In this document: piece after piece, positions 29,283 through 37,981 of the stretch
Layout: the number at the start of each line of letters is the position of its first letter
Position numbering within the stretch: the stretch's first letter is position 1
Assembly (NCBI GenBank): GCA_048370855.1
Contig: DBGEOK010000030.1
Coordinates: forward strand, 1-38,359
Direction of reading: 5' to 3'
DNA from: Limiplasma sp048370855
GTDB taxonomy: Bacteria > Bacillota > Clostridia > Christensenellales > Aristaeellaceae
Length of the DNA: 38,359 nucleotides
The notes under the pieces: generated by a model
Database searches by the model: none
What the model was told of the DNA's origin: nothing
Seen by the model: only the letters and a program-made list of their open reading frames with translations
Program-made: the position numbers and the translations under genes

Positions 29283-31541
29283 GTGGAAGAGACGTTTCGG
29301 ATATCCGTCCGCGAGCTGGTGACCTTTTCCTATTTTGAAGCGGATATCCTGCCGGCCGGGGACATGAGCGTAATGTGGGCGGGCACGCGGGCGCACCGGG
29401 CAAGGCAGGCGCGCCTGATGGACGGCGAGGCCGAAAAGCCGGTCAGCCATACCTTCGCAACGCGGGACGGCCCTGTGACGGTATATGGCCGCATGGATGC
29501 CTTTACCGACGGCGCGGTACCCCGCGTAGAGGAAATCAAGCTGAGTGGGTGGCTGGAGGACGCGCCGCTGCCGGAGCACCGCGCGCAAGCGATCTGCTAT
29601 GCCGCAATGGTAGCGGAAGAGGAAGCCTGCCAGGAGGTTTGCGTAAGCGTTTGCTACGTGGACGAAAACGGCTCGACGCTTAGGGAGTTTGTTCAAACCC
29701 TTTGCCGCGGCGCGCTCATGGAGGAGATGCTGAGCCTTTTACAACCCTATTTGGTGTTTGCCGTTCGGGAGAGGGCGCACCGGGAGCGCCGGAACGCCTC
29801 GCTTCGCGCGCTGCCCTTTCCCTTTGAGCGCTACCGGGTGGGCCAGCGGGAGCTGGCCGCGCAGGTTTATACCGCCATTGCGCGCAAAAAGCGGCTGTTC
29901 GCCAGCCTGCCGACGGGAACGGGCAAAAGCGCGGCGGTGCTGTACCCCGCGCTCAAGGCGCTTGGAGAGGGGAAGACCGAGAAGGTCGTCTATCTGACGG
30001 CGCGCAATACCGCCCGGCAGAGCCCGCTGAACGCGCTGGAACGGATGGGCGGACAGGGACTCGAGGCGCGCGCGACCGTGCTGACGGCCAAAGAGAAGCT
30101 GTGCTCCGGGCCCGGCCGCTGCCATCCGGACGTCTGCACGCGCGCCAAAGGGCATTTTGACCGGCAGGGGGCGGCGATTGAGGAATTGCTGACGGGCGGG
30201 TTTGGCCTTTGGACGGAGGAGGTCGTCCGGGCTGCGGCGGACCGCCATGACATCTGCCCGTTTGAGCTGGCGTTATCGCTGACGGAGCTGGCGGACGTGG
30301 TCTTGATGGATTTGAACTATGCTTTTGATCCCTTCGCGCAGCTCAAGCGGCTTTTTCAGCGGAGAGGCGGGCTGACGCTGCTGGTGGACGAGGCGCACCA
30401 CGCGGTGGATCGTGTGCGGGAGAGCCTCTCCGGCGAGCTGGACAGCGGGACGCTTGCGCGCGCCCGGGCTGCCTTTGGCAGGGCGGCGGGACGAGCGCAT
30501 CCCTATTACAAAGCGTTATCGAAGCTGACGCGCGAGCTGCGGGCCATACCGGCGCGGGCGGAGGAGGAATCGGAAGGCGGTTCTGCGGAGCGCGGCGACA
30601 AAGCGGCGCTCGAGCGAACGCTGGAAAGCCTGCCGGCGGCGGGCGTGGTTCTCAGGCAGTGCTTCGCCTTTTGCTATGCCGCCGAGCATTTGGATGAAGA
30701 CTATGCGGTTTTGCTGAGCGCGAGAGGGCGGGAGCGGGAGCTTGCGCTGTATTGCCTGCTCCCCGCGAAGGAGATCGCGCGCGTAACTAAAGCGGCGCGC
30801 GGCGCGGTATTTTTTTCCGCGACGCTGACGCCCCTGCCGGCGATGAAGCGGCTGCTGGGCGGGGCGGACGAGGATGCGTGCTTTTCGCTTCCGTCGCCCT
30901 TTCCGCCGGAACGCTTGGCGGTGGTACGCAAGCGCGTATCCACCCGCTATGGGGAACGGGAGAAAAGCGCCGCCGAAATTGCCGCGTGCATCGAGGAGGC
31001 GGTTCTGACGCGCCCCGGAAAGTACATCGCGTATTTTCCAAGCTACGCTTACCTGCGGCTTGTGCGCGCTTGCCTGCGGGAGGACGGGCTGCCTCCGGTA
31101 TGGGCGCAGCGGCAGGAGATGACGGAGGAAGAACGGGCGTCGTTTATGGATGCGTTTGAGGGAGACGACGCGCCGAAGCTGGGAATGTGCGTGCTTGGCG
31201 GGCTGTTCAGCGAAGGCATCGACCTGCCGGGCGACCGGCTGATTGGCGTGGCGGTGGTAGGCGTCGGCTTGCCGGCGCCCACGCAGCGGCTGCGCGCCGT
31301 GCAGGCATGCTATGCCAGGCATTTCGGGGACGGCTTTGGCTATGCGTGCCGGATTCCCGCCATGCATAAAGTGCTTCAGGCCGGCGGGCGCGTGGTGCGA
31401 AGCGAACGCGACAAAGGGCTTGTGCTATTGATGGACGAACGCTATTACCTGCCGGAGTATGAAGCGCTGCTGCCGCCGGAGTGGCGGCTTTATGACGAAA
31501 ATATCGCGCAGGCCGCAAAGCGGCTGGAGGAATGTGAATGA
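29283..31541 (+). CDS. PD-(D/E)XK nuclease-XPD/DinG-type helicase fusion
   Basis: 752 residues, GTG start with GGGAGGG 7-9 bases upstream. The N-terminal ~165 residues look like a RecB/Cas4-class nuclease: GRMDAF (D72), VEEIK (E84, K86) and QAICY (Q102...Y106), in the order of the family's catalytic acid, ExK and QxxxY motifs. The rest is a superfamily 2 DNA helicase of the XPD/DinG group: Walker A PTGTGKS (210-216), DEAH box (369-372), and four cysteines (274, 280, 285, 325) between the Walker motifs at the place of the XPD iron-sulfur cluster; the helicase VI-like block is near VLGGLFSEGIDLPGDRLIGV and QAGGRVVRSE. Presumed role: processing of branched or damaged DNA. Its stop overlaps the next gene's start by 4 bases (ATGA). 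Confidence 0.88.
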   Translation: MEETFRISVRELVTFSYFEADILPAGDMSVMWAGTRAHRARQARLMDGEAEKPVSHTFATRDGPVTVYGRMDAFTDGAVPRVEEIKLSGWLEDAPLPEHRAQAICYAAMVAEEEACQEVCVSVCYVDENGSTLREFVQTLCRGALMEEMLSLLQPYLVFAVRERAHRERRNASLRALPFPFERYRVGQRELAAQVYTAIARKKRLFASLPTGTGKSAAVLYPALKALGEGKTEKVVYLTARNTARQSPLNALERMGGQGLEARATVLTAKEKLCSGPGRCHPDVCTRAKGHFDRQGAAIEELLTGGFGLWTEEVVRAAADRHDICPFELALSLTELADVVLMDLNYAFDPFAQLKRLFQRRGGLTLLVDEAHHAVDRVRESLSGELDSGTLARARAAFGRAAGRAHPYYKALSKLTRELRAIPARAEEESEGGSAERGDKAALERTLESLPAAGVVLRQCFAFCYAAEHLDEDYAVLLSARGRERELALYCLLPAKEIARVTKAARGAVFFSATLTPLPAMKRLLGGADEDACFSLPSPFPPERLAVVRKRVSTRYGEREKSAAEIAACIEEAVLTRPGKYIAYFPSYAYLRLVRACLREDGLPPVWAQRQEMTEEERASFMDAFEGDDAPKLGMCVLGGLFSEGIDLPGDRLIGVAVVGVGLPAPTQRLRAVQACYARHFGDGFGYACRIPAMHKVLQAGGRVVRSERDKGLVLLMDERYYLPEYEALLPPEWRLYDENIAQAAKRLEECE

Positions 31542-32500
31542 AGATGACGGCGAAAAAAAAGGCGGCCGCGGCGGCCGTGGTGCTCGCGCTCGCGGCCGCG
31601 CTGGCCGCCATGCCCAGGCAGGAGGCCAAGGGCGAAAGCCTGGGCGTGTGCTACCGCGTTACCGGTGGGAAAAACCAAATATTTCTTCTGGGCTCCATCC
31701 ATATTGGAAACGAGGGGATGTACCCCTTTGGCGAGGCGATTACGCAGGCCATGGCGGCGGCGGACACCCTCGTTTTTGAATGCGATACCGAATCCCCTGA
31801 GGCGGTGGCCCAAACAGCCGCGCTCATGCGAAGCCCCGACGGCAAAACGCTGGAGGAGCAGGTGTCGCCGGAATGCTATGAGCTGACCAGGCAGGCGGCG
31901 GAAAAGGCCGGATATCCGGCTTCCTCGCTCAATTTGCTTCGGCCATGGGCGGCTGCGAGCCTGCTGTCCAGGCGCGAAACGGCCGCCGAGCTGGGTATGG
32001 AGGACGCGTCCTCCGCGATTGCCCTGGGGGTGGAAAACCAGATCCGCGCGCTGGCAAGCGGCGGCGATAAGCAGGTGCTGTATTTGGAAACGGCATATGA
32101 GCAATTGTCGGCAATCAACGGCTTCAGTCCCGCCCTTCAGGAATACATGCTGACGTCTACCTGCCGCGCCATTGTGGAGCCGGGGATTGCGAGCGGGATG
32201 GACCAGGGCATCGCGCAATGGCCTGAATGGTGGCGGAATGGGGACGCGGACGCCTTTGCCCAAGCCTACGTCGACGGCATGGCCGGCGACCCCGAGCCGG
32301 AGCTGATGGCCGAATATCACTCGGCGCTGGTCACCCGGCGGAATGCCGGCATGGCGGAACGGCTCCGCGGCATGCTGGATCAAGACGAGCGCCACAGCTA
32401 TTTTGTAACGGTGGGGCTGCTGCACCTGGTTTTGCCCGGGGACAGCGTGGTAGCGGAGCTGGAAGGGATGGGGTATACGGTCGAGCGGGTGGTTCCCTGA
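31538..32500 (+). CDS. TraB/GumN family protein
   Basis: 320 residues. Signal peptide or N-terminal anchor (about residues 8-25, AAAAAVVLALAAAL). The TraB/GumN fold is marked by the N-terminal LLGSIHIGNEGMYPF motif (about 48-62, with the family's GSxH), a Glu-containing strand (LVFECD) and the C-terminal VTVGLLHLVLPGDSVVAELEGMGYTVERV motif (GxxH). These conserved residues are proposed to form a metalloprotease-like site, but the activity of bacterial members is not settled. The ATG overlaps the helicase stop codon (ATGA), and GGAGG is 7-8 bases upstream, so the genes are translationally coupled. Confidence 0.9.
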   Translation: MKMTAKKKAAAAAVVLALAAALAAMPRQEAKGESLGVCYRVTGGKNQIFLLGSIHIGNEGMYPFGEAITQAMAAADTLVFECDTESPEAVAQTAALMRSPDGKTLEEQVSPECYELTRQAAEKAGYPASSLNLLRPWAAASLLSRRETAAELGMEDASSAIALGVENQIRALASGGDKQVLYLETAYEQLSAINGFSPALQEYMLTSTCRAIVEPGIASGMDQGIAQWPEWWRNGDADAFAQAYVDGMAGDPEPELMAEYHSALVTRRNAGMAERLRGMLDQDERHSYFVTVGLLHLVLPGDSVVAELEGMGYTVERVVP

Positions 32501-32518
32501 CGGTCATACCACCCTTTT
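32487..32518 (+). terminator. terminator embedded in the ends of two convergent genes
   Basis: GGGTGGT (32487-32493) and ACCACCC (32508-32514) pair, followed by TTTT. The left arm is within the last codons of the TraB-like gene; the right arm codes the last residues of the convergent MATE gene. The stop codons are only 3 bases apart, leaving no room for a separate terminator. Confidence 0.7.
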
Positions 32519-33862
32519 GGTCAGCCATTTGACGCCATGATAGCGCCACGCGAACAACGCCGAACGCACGACCCAGTCAATGAACATCGCCATCCAAACG
32601 CCCAGTAGCCCCATATGAAACACATATACCAGCAGATAGCTGGCCCCGATACGGAAGATCCACATGCAGAAAACGGAAACCCCCATGGTAAAGCGTGAAT
32701 CGCCCGCGGCGCGCAGCGCGTTGGGCACGGTAAAGCTGGAGGGCCAGAAAAAAACGGCGAAGGCGGCAAACCACCTCAAGACCTCGACCGCGGCGTCGAT
32801 TCCCTCCGGGCTCAGGTGGAAAATGCCCGCAAACTGCGGCGCAAGGCCAAACAAAATCAAGTTGGTAACGGCCATGGACGCATAGGCGACGCGTATCAGC
32901 TTTCTGGAATAATAGCGCGCCTGGCGGGTACTGCCGGCCCCTACGCACTGCCCCACCACGGTGACCATGGCAAGGCCGATGGCCGTGCCGGGCAAATTGG
33001 CCATGGAGGCGATGGAGTTGGAAACCGCGTTGGCGGCGATGACCGCCTCGGAAAACATTGCGACGATGCCGGCCACCATCAGCTTGCCAATCTGAAACAT
33101 GCTGTTTTCCAGCCCGTTGGGAATGCCCTGGCCGAGAATCCGCTTAATCATGGACAGGTCGGGCTCGGGCCGGGCGGGGCGGATCAGATGGATGGGAGAG
33201 CCTGGATGGAGCAGCAGTCTAACCATAATCACCGCGCCCAGCACGCGGGAGAGCAAAGAAGCGACGGCGGCGCCGGCGACTTCAAGGCCGCAACCGTAAA
33301 TCAAAATCGCGTTTCCGGCGACGTTGAGCACATTCATCATCAGCGAGGTATACATGCTGGCCTTGCTGTTGCCCATCGCGCGCAATAGCGCCGCGCCGCC
33401 GTTATACAGCGCCAGCGCGGGATAGCTGAGCGCGGACAGGTAAAAATACGTGCGGCAGTACGCCATGGTCGCGTCGCTGAGCGCGCCAAAGCACAGGCGG
33501 AGGATCGGGCCGCACAGCGCGATGGATATCGCGGCCATGAAAACCGATATGCCGAGGGATACGTATAGAAGCTGCTTGGCCGCGTTACAGGCATTCAGCG
33601 GTTCGCCCTTGCCTAAATACTGCGCCGCCACTACCGCGCCCCCGGTCGCCATGGCGGAAAAAAGCTGGATCAACAGCACGTTGATGCTGTCTACCAGCGA
33701 AATGGACGAAACCGCGGATTCGGAGATGGTGCTGACCATGACCGTATCCGCCAGTCCGATGAAAATGGCCAGAAATTGTTCGATGACAAGCGGAAAAATG
33801 AGCCGGGAAAGATCGCGGTTTGAAAACAGCCTTTCATCAGTGGGGATGCTCGTCAGAAACAC
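32504..33862 (-). CDS. MATE family efflux transporter
   Basis: 452 residues with about 12 membrane spans, the usual MATE length. The start matches the family's N-terminal pattern (LFSNRDLSRLIFPLVIEQ...ADTVMVS) and the mid-protein GMPNGLENS-like IPNGLENSMFQIGK repeat. MATE proteins expel drugs or metabolites using Na+ or H+. The GTG at 33862 is the chosen start; its ribosome-binding site (AAGAAGG) is only one base away, so the true start could be less certain. The gene overlaps the upstream flippase-like gene by 26 bases in another frame, meaning the two are cotranscribed. Confidence 0.92.
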   Translation of the reverse strand: MFLTSIPTDERLFSNRDLSRLIFPLVIEQFLAIFIGLADTVMVSTISESAVSSISLVDSINVLLIQLFSAMATGGAVVAAQYLGKGEPLNACNAAKQLLYVSLGISVFMAAISIALCGPILRLCFGALSDATMAYCRTYFYLSALSYPALALYNGGAALLRAMGNSKASMYTSLMMNVLNVAGNAILIYGCGLEVAGAAVASLLSRVLGAVIMVRLLLHPGSPIHLIRPARPEPDLSMIKRILGQGIPNGLENSMFQIGKLMVAGIVAMFSEAVIAANAVSNSIASMANLPGTAIGLAMVTVVGQCVGAGSTRQARYYSRKLIRVAYASMAVTNLILFGLAPQFAGIFHLSPEGIDAAVEVLRWFAAFAVFFWPSSFTVPNALRAAGDSRFTMGVSVFCMWIFRIGASYLLVYVFHMGLLGVWMAMFIDWVVRSALFAWRYHGVKWLTKRVV

Positions 33863-34895
33863 CTTCTTGCCTGGAGCTTGCGCGAATGCCGCGCACGCTC
33901 TCCACAGTGGTCATCACCGCGCCTGCCAGTACGCTGAGGTAATAGGTGGATACGCGCCAAATCAGCAGCGCGACGAACAGCCGCGCGTCCGGGAAAATTC
34001 CCTTGAAGAGAACCGCGAAGCCGCCCTCCTGCGCGCCGGAGGCCCCGGGCAGGGGCGTGTAGCTCGCTCCGATGTACAAAAGCACGCCCATGGTGACCAG
34101 CTCGCCCGTGCTGACGCCTGAGAGGCCGAAAGCATGATAAATTGCGATAATCACCAGCATCAGCGACATAAGCTGGCCGATGGCGATGACGCATTGGACG
34201 AGCACGTCCTTGGGGTGGCGGATGACGAGCTGAACGCTTTCCAAAAAGCTCTGGCAGTGGTTTTCCCATTTGGCGCGCGAGGCGTCCGGATTTTTGCAGA
34301 TGCGGAACCGGGAGCCGACGCGGATGCAAAGGGATATCACCCAGCGCACGGCCCTTTTGCTGATGGCCATCAGCAAGACCATGCCGATGGAGACGAAGTT
34401 GACCGCATACCCAAGAAGCACAAACCAAAGCGTGCCCTGGGTGTGCGCCGCCACAAAGGAGGCGTTCGTTGCCCACAGCACCCCTCCCGTCAGCAGCAGC
34501 ATGGCCTGAAAGGTGATAAACTTGACCGCCATGGCCGAGCCGCTGATGCCGATGGGAACCTTATGCCGGCTCAGGCTGTACATTTCCATGGGCTGCCCGC
34601 CCGTCGCGCCGGGCGTGACGTTGGAATAGTAAATGCCCGTCATGGCGGCATGGATGCTGGAACGCAGGCGGATGCGGTGCCCCTGCCTAAGCAGAAAATA
34701 ATGCACGGACAGCGCGTCGGTGAGCACGTACAGCATCCAGCTCAACAGGCACAGCAGCAAATAGGCCGGGCTGAGCGTGCGAAGGGCCGCGATCAGCTCG
34801 CCGATATCGTTGCCGCTTAGACCAATGTACAGGACGATACCAAGGGTAAAAAACAAAAAGACAAAGCTGAACAGCTTTTTCGTGCCTGGCTTCAT
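33837..34895 (-). CDS. flippase-like/LPG synthase membrane-domain protein
   Basis: 352 residues, about 8 membrane helices, of the UPF0104/AglD-MprF membrane family (LPG_synthase_TM). Signature stretches: SNVTPGATGGQPMEMYSLSRH (about residues 88-108) and TPLPGASGAQEGGFAVLF (about 300-317), the two PGxxGxxE-type motifs of the family. Such proteins move or synthesise lipids at the membrane; MprF members are fused to a synthase domain that is absent here, so a flippase-type role is inferred. ATG at 34895 has GGGAG 8 bases upstream; a longer frame to 34970 crosses the promoter. Overlaps the MATE gene. Confidence 0.88.
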   Translation of the reverse strand: MKPGTKKLFSFVFLFFTLGIVLYIGLSGNDIGELIAALRTLSPAYLLLCLLSWMLYVLTDALSVHYFLLRQGHRIRLRSSIHAAMTGIYYSNVTPGATGGQPMEMYSLSRHKVPIGISGSAMAVKFITFQAMLLLTGGVLWATNASFVAAHTQGTLWFVLLGYAVNFVSIGMVLLMAISKRAVRWVISLCIRVGSRFRICKNPDASRAKWENHCQSFLESVQLVIRHPKDVLVQCVIAIGQLMSLMLVIIAIYHAFGLSGVSTGELVTMGVLLYIGASYTPLPGASGAQEGGFAVLFKGIFPDARLFVALLIWRVSTYYLSVLAGAVMTTVESVRGIRASSRQEGVSDEHPH

Positions 34896-34936
34896 GATTA
34901 AGCTCCCATTCCTAGCATGGCTGTCGAACCAGACGT

Positions 34937-34965
34937 AGTATAGCATAGATTGATGCTTTGGGCAA
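34937..34965 (-). promoter_or_regulatory. SigA-type promoter of the flippase-MATE genes
   Basis: On the minus strand: TTGCCC (34965-34960), 17-base spacer, TATACT (34942-34937) with TG one base upstream (extended -10). About 40 bases before the ATG at 34895. Confidence 0.75.
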
Positions 34966-35144
34966 TGCATGAGGATGCGCGGAAGCGGTCAAAAGGCGGG
35001 ATAAAAGCAAAATGATCCAATAGGAGAAGCAAAGCAGAAGAAGGAAAGGAACGCCCAAAGCGCGGAGTAAAAGAAAACCAAGCGACAGACGGGGCGCAAA
35101 CGATCGCTGCGTTTTTGGGCCGCTCCGCGCAAAACGCCCGTATC
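34966..35144. other. intergenic, no gene seen
   Basis: The 327-base divergent gap between the flippase-like gene and purC contains only the two promoters listed. This middle portion is AG-rich on the plus strand (about 35015-35060) and has no clear coding frame or riboswitch. Confidence 0.4.
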
Positions 35145-35173
35145 TTGCGCCGCGCCGCGAAGCATGCTACAAT
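35145..35173 (+). promoter_or_regulatory. SigA-type promoter of the purC operon
   Basis: TTGCGC (35145-35150), 17-base spacer, TACAAT (35168-35173) with an extended TG (35165-35166). About 50 bases before the ATG at 35223. No purine-riboswitch or PurBox pattern was recognised. Confidence 0.7.
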
Positions 35174-35222
35174 AGGTCGAAACCCATGGACAGAAAATGG
35201 ATGGACGCAAGAGGGAGAGCGC

Positions 35223-35957
35223 ATGAGCAACATCACCGACATGATTGCCGAGGGCAAGGGCAAGCGGCTGTACGCCACCGAGAACCCGAATGAGGCGGTC
35301 GTTTACTACCGCGATGAAACCTTTGCCTTTCATGGCCTGAAACGCGGCCGTATCATCGGAAAGGGCGAAATCAACAACCTGATCTGCGAGTACATGTTTA
35401 CGCTGCTGACGGAGAAGGGCGTTCCCAACCATTTTATCCGCCGCATCGACAACCGGTGCTCGCTGATTAAGCGCGTGGAGATTATCCCCGTGGTGGTGAA
35501 GGTGCGAAACATTGTGGCGGGAAGCCTGGCCAAGCGCATCGGCTACCCGGACGGCACGCGGCTGAAAAATACGGTGGTGGAGTATTGCCTGAAGGACCCT
35601 GAGCTGGAGGACCCGCTGGTGAACCTGACGCATATTACGGCGATGTCCCTGGCGACGGCGGAGGAGATCGGCCGCATGGAGGAGCTGAGCCTTCGCGTGA
35701 ACGAGATTGTCAGCGAGTGCATGCGGGATATCAGCATCGAGCTGATCGACTTCAAGCTGGAGTTCGGGCGCTATGAGGGGGAGATCCTGCTGGCGGACGA
35801 GGTGTCGCCCGACACCTGCCGTTTCTGGGACGCGCGCACGCACGAGCCGCTGGATATCGACCGCTTCCGGCATGATCTGGGAGATGTGGAGGAGGCGTAC
35901 CAGGAGGTGCTGCACCGGCTGACGGGCAACGTGCTTAAAAATGCGGAGGAGGAATAA
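35223..35957 (+). CDS. purC: phosphoribosylaminoimidazole-succinocarboxamide synthase
   Basis: 244 residues, the normal bacterial length. The enzyme couples CAIR with aspartate using ATP in purine synthesis. Family motifs: EGKGKRLYATENPNEAVVYYRD (N-terminus), GEINNLICEYMF, RIDNRCSLIKRVEIIPVVVKVRNIVAGSLAKR (central), and LIDFKLEFGRYEG...LADEVSPDTCRFWD (C-terminus). GAGGGAG is 5 bases before the ATG at 35223; an upstream in-frame start at 35115 lies before the promoter and was not used. No other purine genes are here, so the gene is separated from its pathway cluster. The next gene starts 4 bases after its stop. Confidence 0.96.
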   Translation: MSNITDMIAEGKGKRLYATENPNEAVVYYRDETFAFHGLKRGRIIGKGEINNLICEYMFTLLTEKGVPNHFIRRIDNRCSLIKRVEIIPVVVKVRNIVAGSLAKRIGYPDGTRLKNTVVEYCLKDPELEDPLVNLTHITAMSLATAEEIGRMEELSLRVNEIVSECMRDISIELIDFKLEFGRYEGEILLADEVSPDTCRFWDARTHEPLDIDRFRHDLGDVEEAYQEVLHRLTGNVLKNAEEE

Positions 35958-35961
35958 GAAG

Positions 35962-36990
35962 ATGCTCTTTACCGGGAAGACCCTGATGATTACGGGCGGT
36001 ACGGGCTCGTTTGGCGAGGCGGTGCTGAAGCGCTTCCTGGATACGGATATCAGGGAGATCCGCATCTTCAGCCGGGATGAAAAAAAACAGGACGATATGC
36101 GCCATCGTTATCAAAACGATAAAATCCAATATTACCTTGGGGATGTGCGGGATCTGGCCAGCGTGAAAAACGCGTTGCACGGGGTGGATTACCTGTTCCA
36201 CGCGGCGGCGCTCAAGCAGGTTCCATCCTGCGAGTTTTTTCCTGTCGAGGCCGTCAAGACCAACGTGCTGGGCACGGACAACGTGCTGACGGCCTGTATC
36301 GACGCCGGCGTGAGGAAGGTCATCTGCCTGTCCACCGATAAGGCGGCCTATCCGGTCAACGCCATGGGCACGTCCAAGGCCATGATGGAGAAGGTGTTTG
36401 TCGCCAAGGCGCGGACCGTTTCGCCGGAACAGACGCTGATCTGCGGAACCAGGTATGGAAACGTGATGTGTTCGCGCGGATCCGTTATTCCGCTGTTTAT
36501 CGAGCAGATCAGGGCGGGCCGGCCCCTCACGGTGACGCACCCGGACATGACGCGCTTCATTATGAGCCTGGAGGAGGCGGTTGAGCTGGTGCTGTTTGCC
36601 TTCCAGAACGCGAAAAGCGGCGATATTTTGGTCAAGAAGGCCCCCGCGTGCACCATTGGAACGCTGGCGGAGGCGGTCCGCGAAGTTTTTCAGGCGGATA
36701 ACCCCGTGCGCGTAATCGGCATGCGCCACGGCGAAAAAATGTACGAAACGCTCCTGACCAACGAGGAATGCATGCATGCGGAGGATATGGGCGGCTTTTT
36801 CCGCGTTCCGTCGGACGCGCGCGATTTGAACTACGACAAGTACGTGGTGCAGGGCGACGAGAACCGTAACACGCTCACCGAGTTTAATTCCAACAATACC
36901 ACGCTCCTGACCGTGGAGCAGGTGAAGGAAAAGCTGCTGTCGCTCGATTACATCCGGCAGGAGCTGGCGGCCCCGGGATGCGGGGCGTGA
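35962..36990 (+). CDS. CapE/FnlA-type UDP-GlcNAc 4,6-dehydratase
   Basis: 342-residue short-chain dehydrogenase. NAD(P)-binding TGGTGSFG (11-18), then ALKQVPSCEFFPVEAVKTNVLGT and the catalytic segment with M135-x3-K139 (NAMGTSK) instead of the usual tyrosine-lysine pair. A methionine here is the mark of CapE/FnlA-type C5-inverting dehydratases, which begin UDP-L-FucNAc-type sugar synthesis for capsules and cell-wall glycans. The following SKAMMEKVFVAKA also fits. Partners (CapF, CapG) are not nearby, and purC precedes it, so the pathway is not complete in this window. ATG at 35962 has GGAGGA about 8 bases upstream; the earlier ATG at 35941 lies within that ribosome-binding site's position and in the purC end. 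Confidence 0.9.
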   Translation: MLFTGKTLMITGGTGSFGEAVLKRFLDTDIREIRIFSRDEKKQDDMRHRYQNDKIQYYLGDVRDLASVKNALHGVDYLFHAAALKQVPSCEFFPVEAVKTNVLGTDNVLTACIDAGVRKVICLSTDKAAYPVNAMGTSKAMMEKVFVAKARTVSPEQTLICGTRYGNVMCSRGSVIPLFIEQIRAGRPLTVTHPDMTRFIMSLEEAVELVLFAFQNAKSGDILVKKAPACTIGTLAEAVREVFQADNPVRVIGMRHGEKMYETLLTNEECMHAEDMGGFFRVPSDARDLNYDKYVVQGDENRNTLTEFNSNNTTLLTVEQVKEKLLSLDYIRQELAAPGCGA

Positions 36991-37781
36991 TCCGCGCGGA
37001 GGGACCGGAGGCGCGGGCGCGTTTCGCGCCCCTTTTTGACGGGTGGGAGGAAACCCCTGTGTGGTCGGCGTTGCAGGGGTGCATGGGCTCGGTGTACGGA
37101 TGCGCGCAAGCCGGGGAGACGCCTGAAGCCGGGGTCTGCTGGAACGGGGATCTCCTCTTTTTTGCGGGCGATCCTTCCTCGCGCGGAGCGTCGGAGCTGG
37201 CGGAGGCGTGCCGGGAACGGCTCGGGAACCGTTACGGCATTCTGGTTCCGCGGACGCCGTCGTGGGACGCGCCGCTTGTGAAGGCGTTCGGTTCCCGGGC
37301 CCGCCGTTCGCTTCGTTACGCCATGCAAAAGGAAGGCGACTTATTTGACCGGGCCCGCCTGAAAGCGATGGCGGCGAAAACGCCGGAGGGGGTCGAGCTC
37401 AGGCGGATCGACCGGGAGCTATATACGCTCGCGCTGGAAGCGGAGTGGTCGCGCGACCTGTGCTCGCAATTCGCGTCGGCGGAGGCGTATGAGGCGTGCG
37501 GCTTGGGCGTGGCGGCGCTTGAGAATGGCGAGCTGGTTGGCGGGGCGTCCTCTTACATCTGCTATTGCGGAGGAATTGAAATCGAGGTGGATACGCGCGC
37601 GGACAGGCGAAGGCGCGGGATTGCCGCGGCGTGCTGCGCTCGGTTGATCCTTCGCTGTCTGGAGCGGGGACTGTATCCAAGCTGGGACGCCGCCAACCGC
37701 GCTTCCGTGGCGCTGGCGAAAAAACTAGGCTACCATGAGGCGGGGGAGTATCCCGTTTTTGAAGTCAACGCGCCGGAATGA
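36978..37781 (+). CDS. GNAT-family acetyltransferase
   Basis: 267 residues. The C-terminal ~110 residues carry the GNAT acetyl-CoA-binding motif A: EIEVDTRADRRRRGIAAACCARLI (R/QxxGxA in RRRGIA), followed by AANRASVALAKKLGYHEAGEY, like GNAT_acetyltran (PF12746) proteins. The N-terminal part (VWSALQGCMGSVYGCA..., LLFFAGDPSS) is the family's variable half. Substrate unknown. The ATG at 36978 overlaps the dehydratase gene by 13 bases; an internal GTG at 36987 is a weaker alternative. Last gene of the purC operon. Confidence 0.85.
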   Translation: MRGVIRAEGPEARARFAPLFDGWEETPVWSALQGCMGSVYGCAQAGETPEAGVCWNGDLLFFAGDPSSRGASELAEACRERLGNRYGILVPRTPSWDAPLVKAFGSRARRSLRYAMQKEGDLFDRARLKAMAAKTPEGVELRRIDRELYTLALEAEWSRDLCSQFASAEAYEACGLGVAALENGELVGGASSYICYCGGIEIEVDTRADRRRRGIAAACCARLILRCLERGLYPSWDAANRASVALAKKLGYHEAGEYPVFEVNAPE

Positions 37782-37950
37782 GGCTGGAGCACCGCGCGAG
37801 TCGGCCCCGGGCGCTCCGCTTTCGGGGAGGGGCGCGAAGAACGGGGCCGCTCTGACCTTATCGGGTCGCGCGGGATTGCCGCGCATGCGAAGTGCGCGCT
37901 TCAGGTTCGCGCCCCATATCCAATCAAACCATACAGATTTTAACGGCAAA
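37782..37950. other. intergenic, no gene seen
   Basis: GC-rich, then AT-richer near 37915-37945. Paired CGGCCCC...GGGGCCG (about 37802-37851) could form a stem but has no U-tract. No gene is supported. Confidence 0.35.
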
Positions 37951-37981
37951 GGCCGGAGGACCGCTTGAAGCGCCCCCGGCC
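37951..37981 (+). repeat. left copy of a duplicated terminator hairpin
   Basis: A 31-base hairpin sequence GGCCGGAGGACCGCTTGAAG...CCGGCC that recurs almost unchanged at 38157-38188 on the other side of element B copy 3 (one substitution and one inserted base). This copy has no T-run. Confidence 0.8.
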
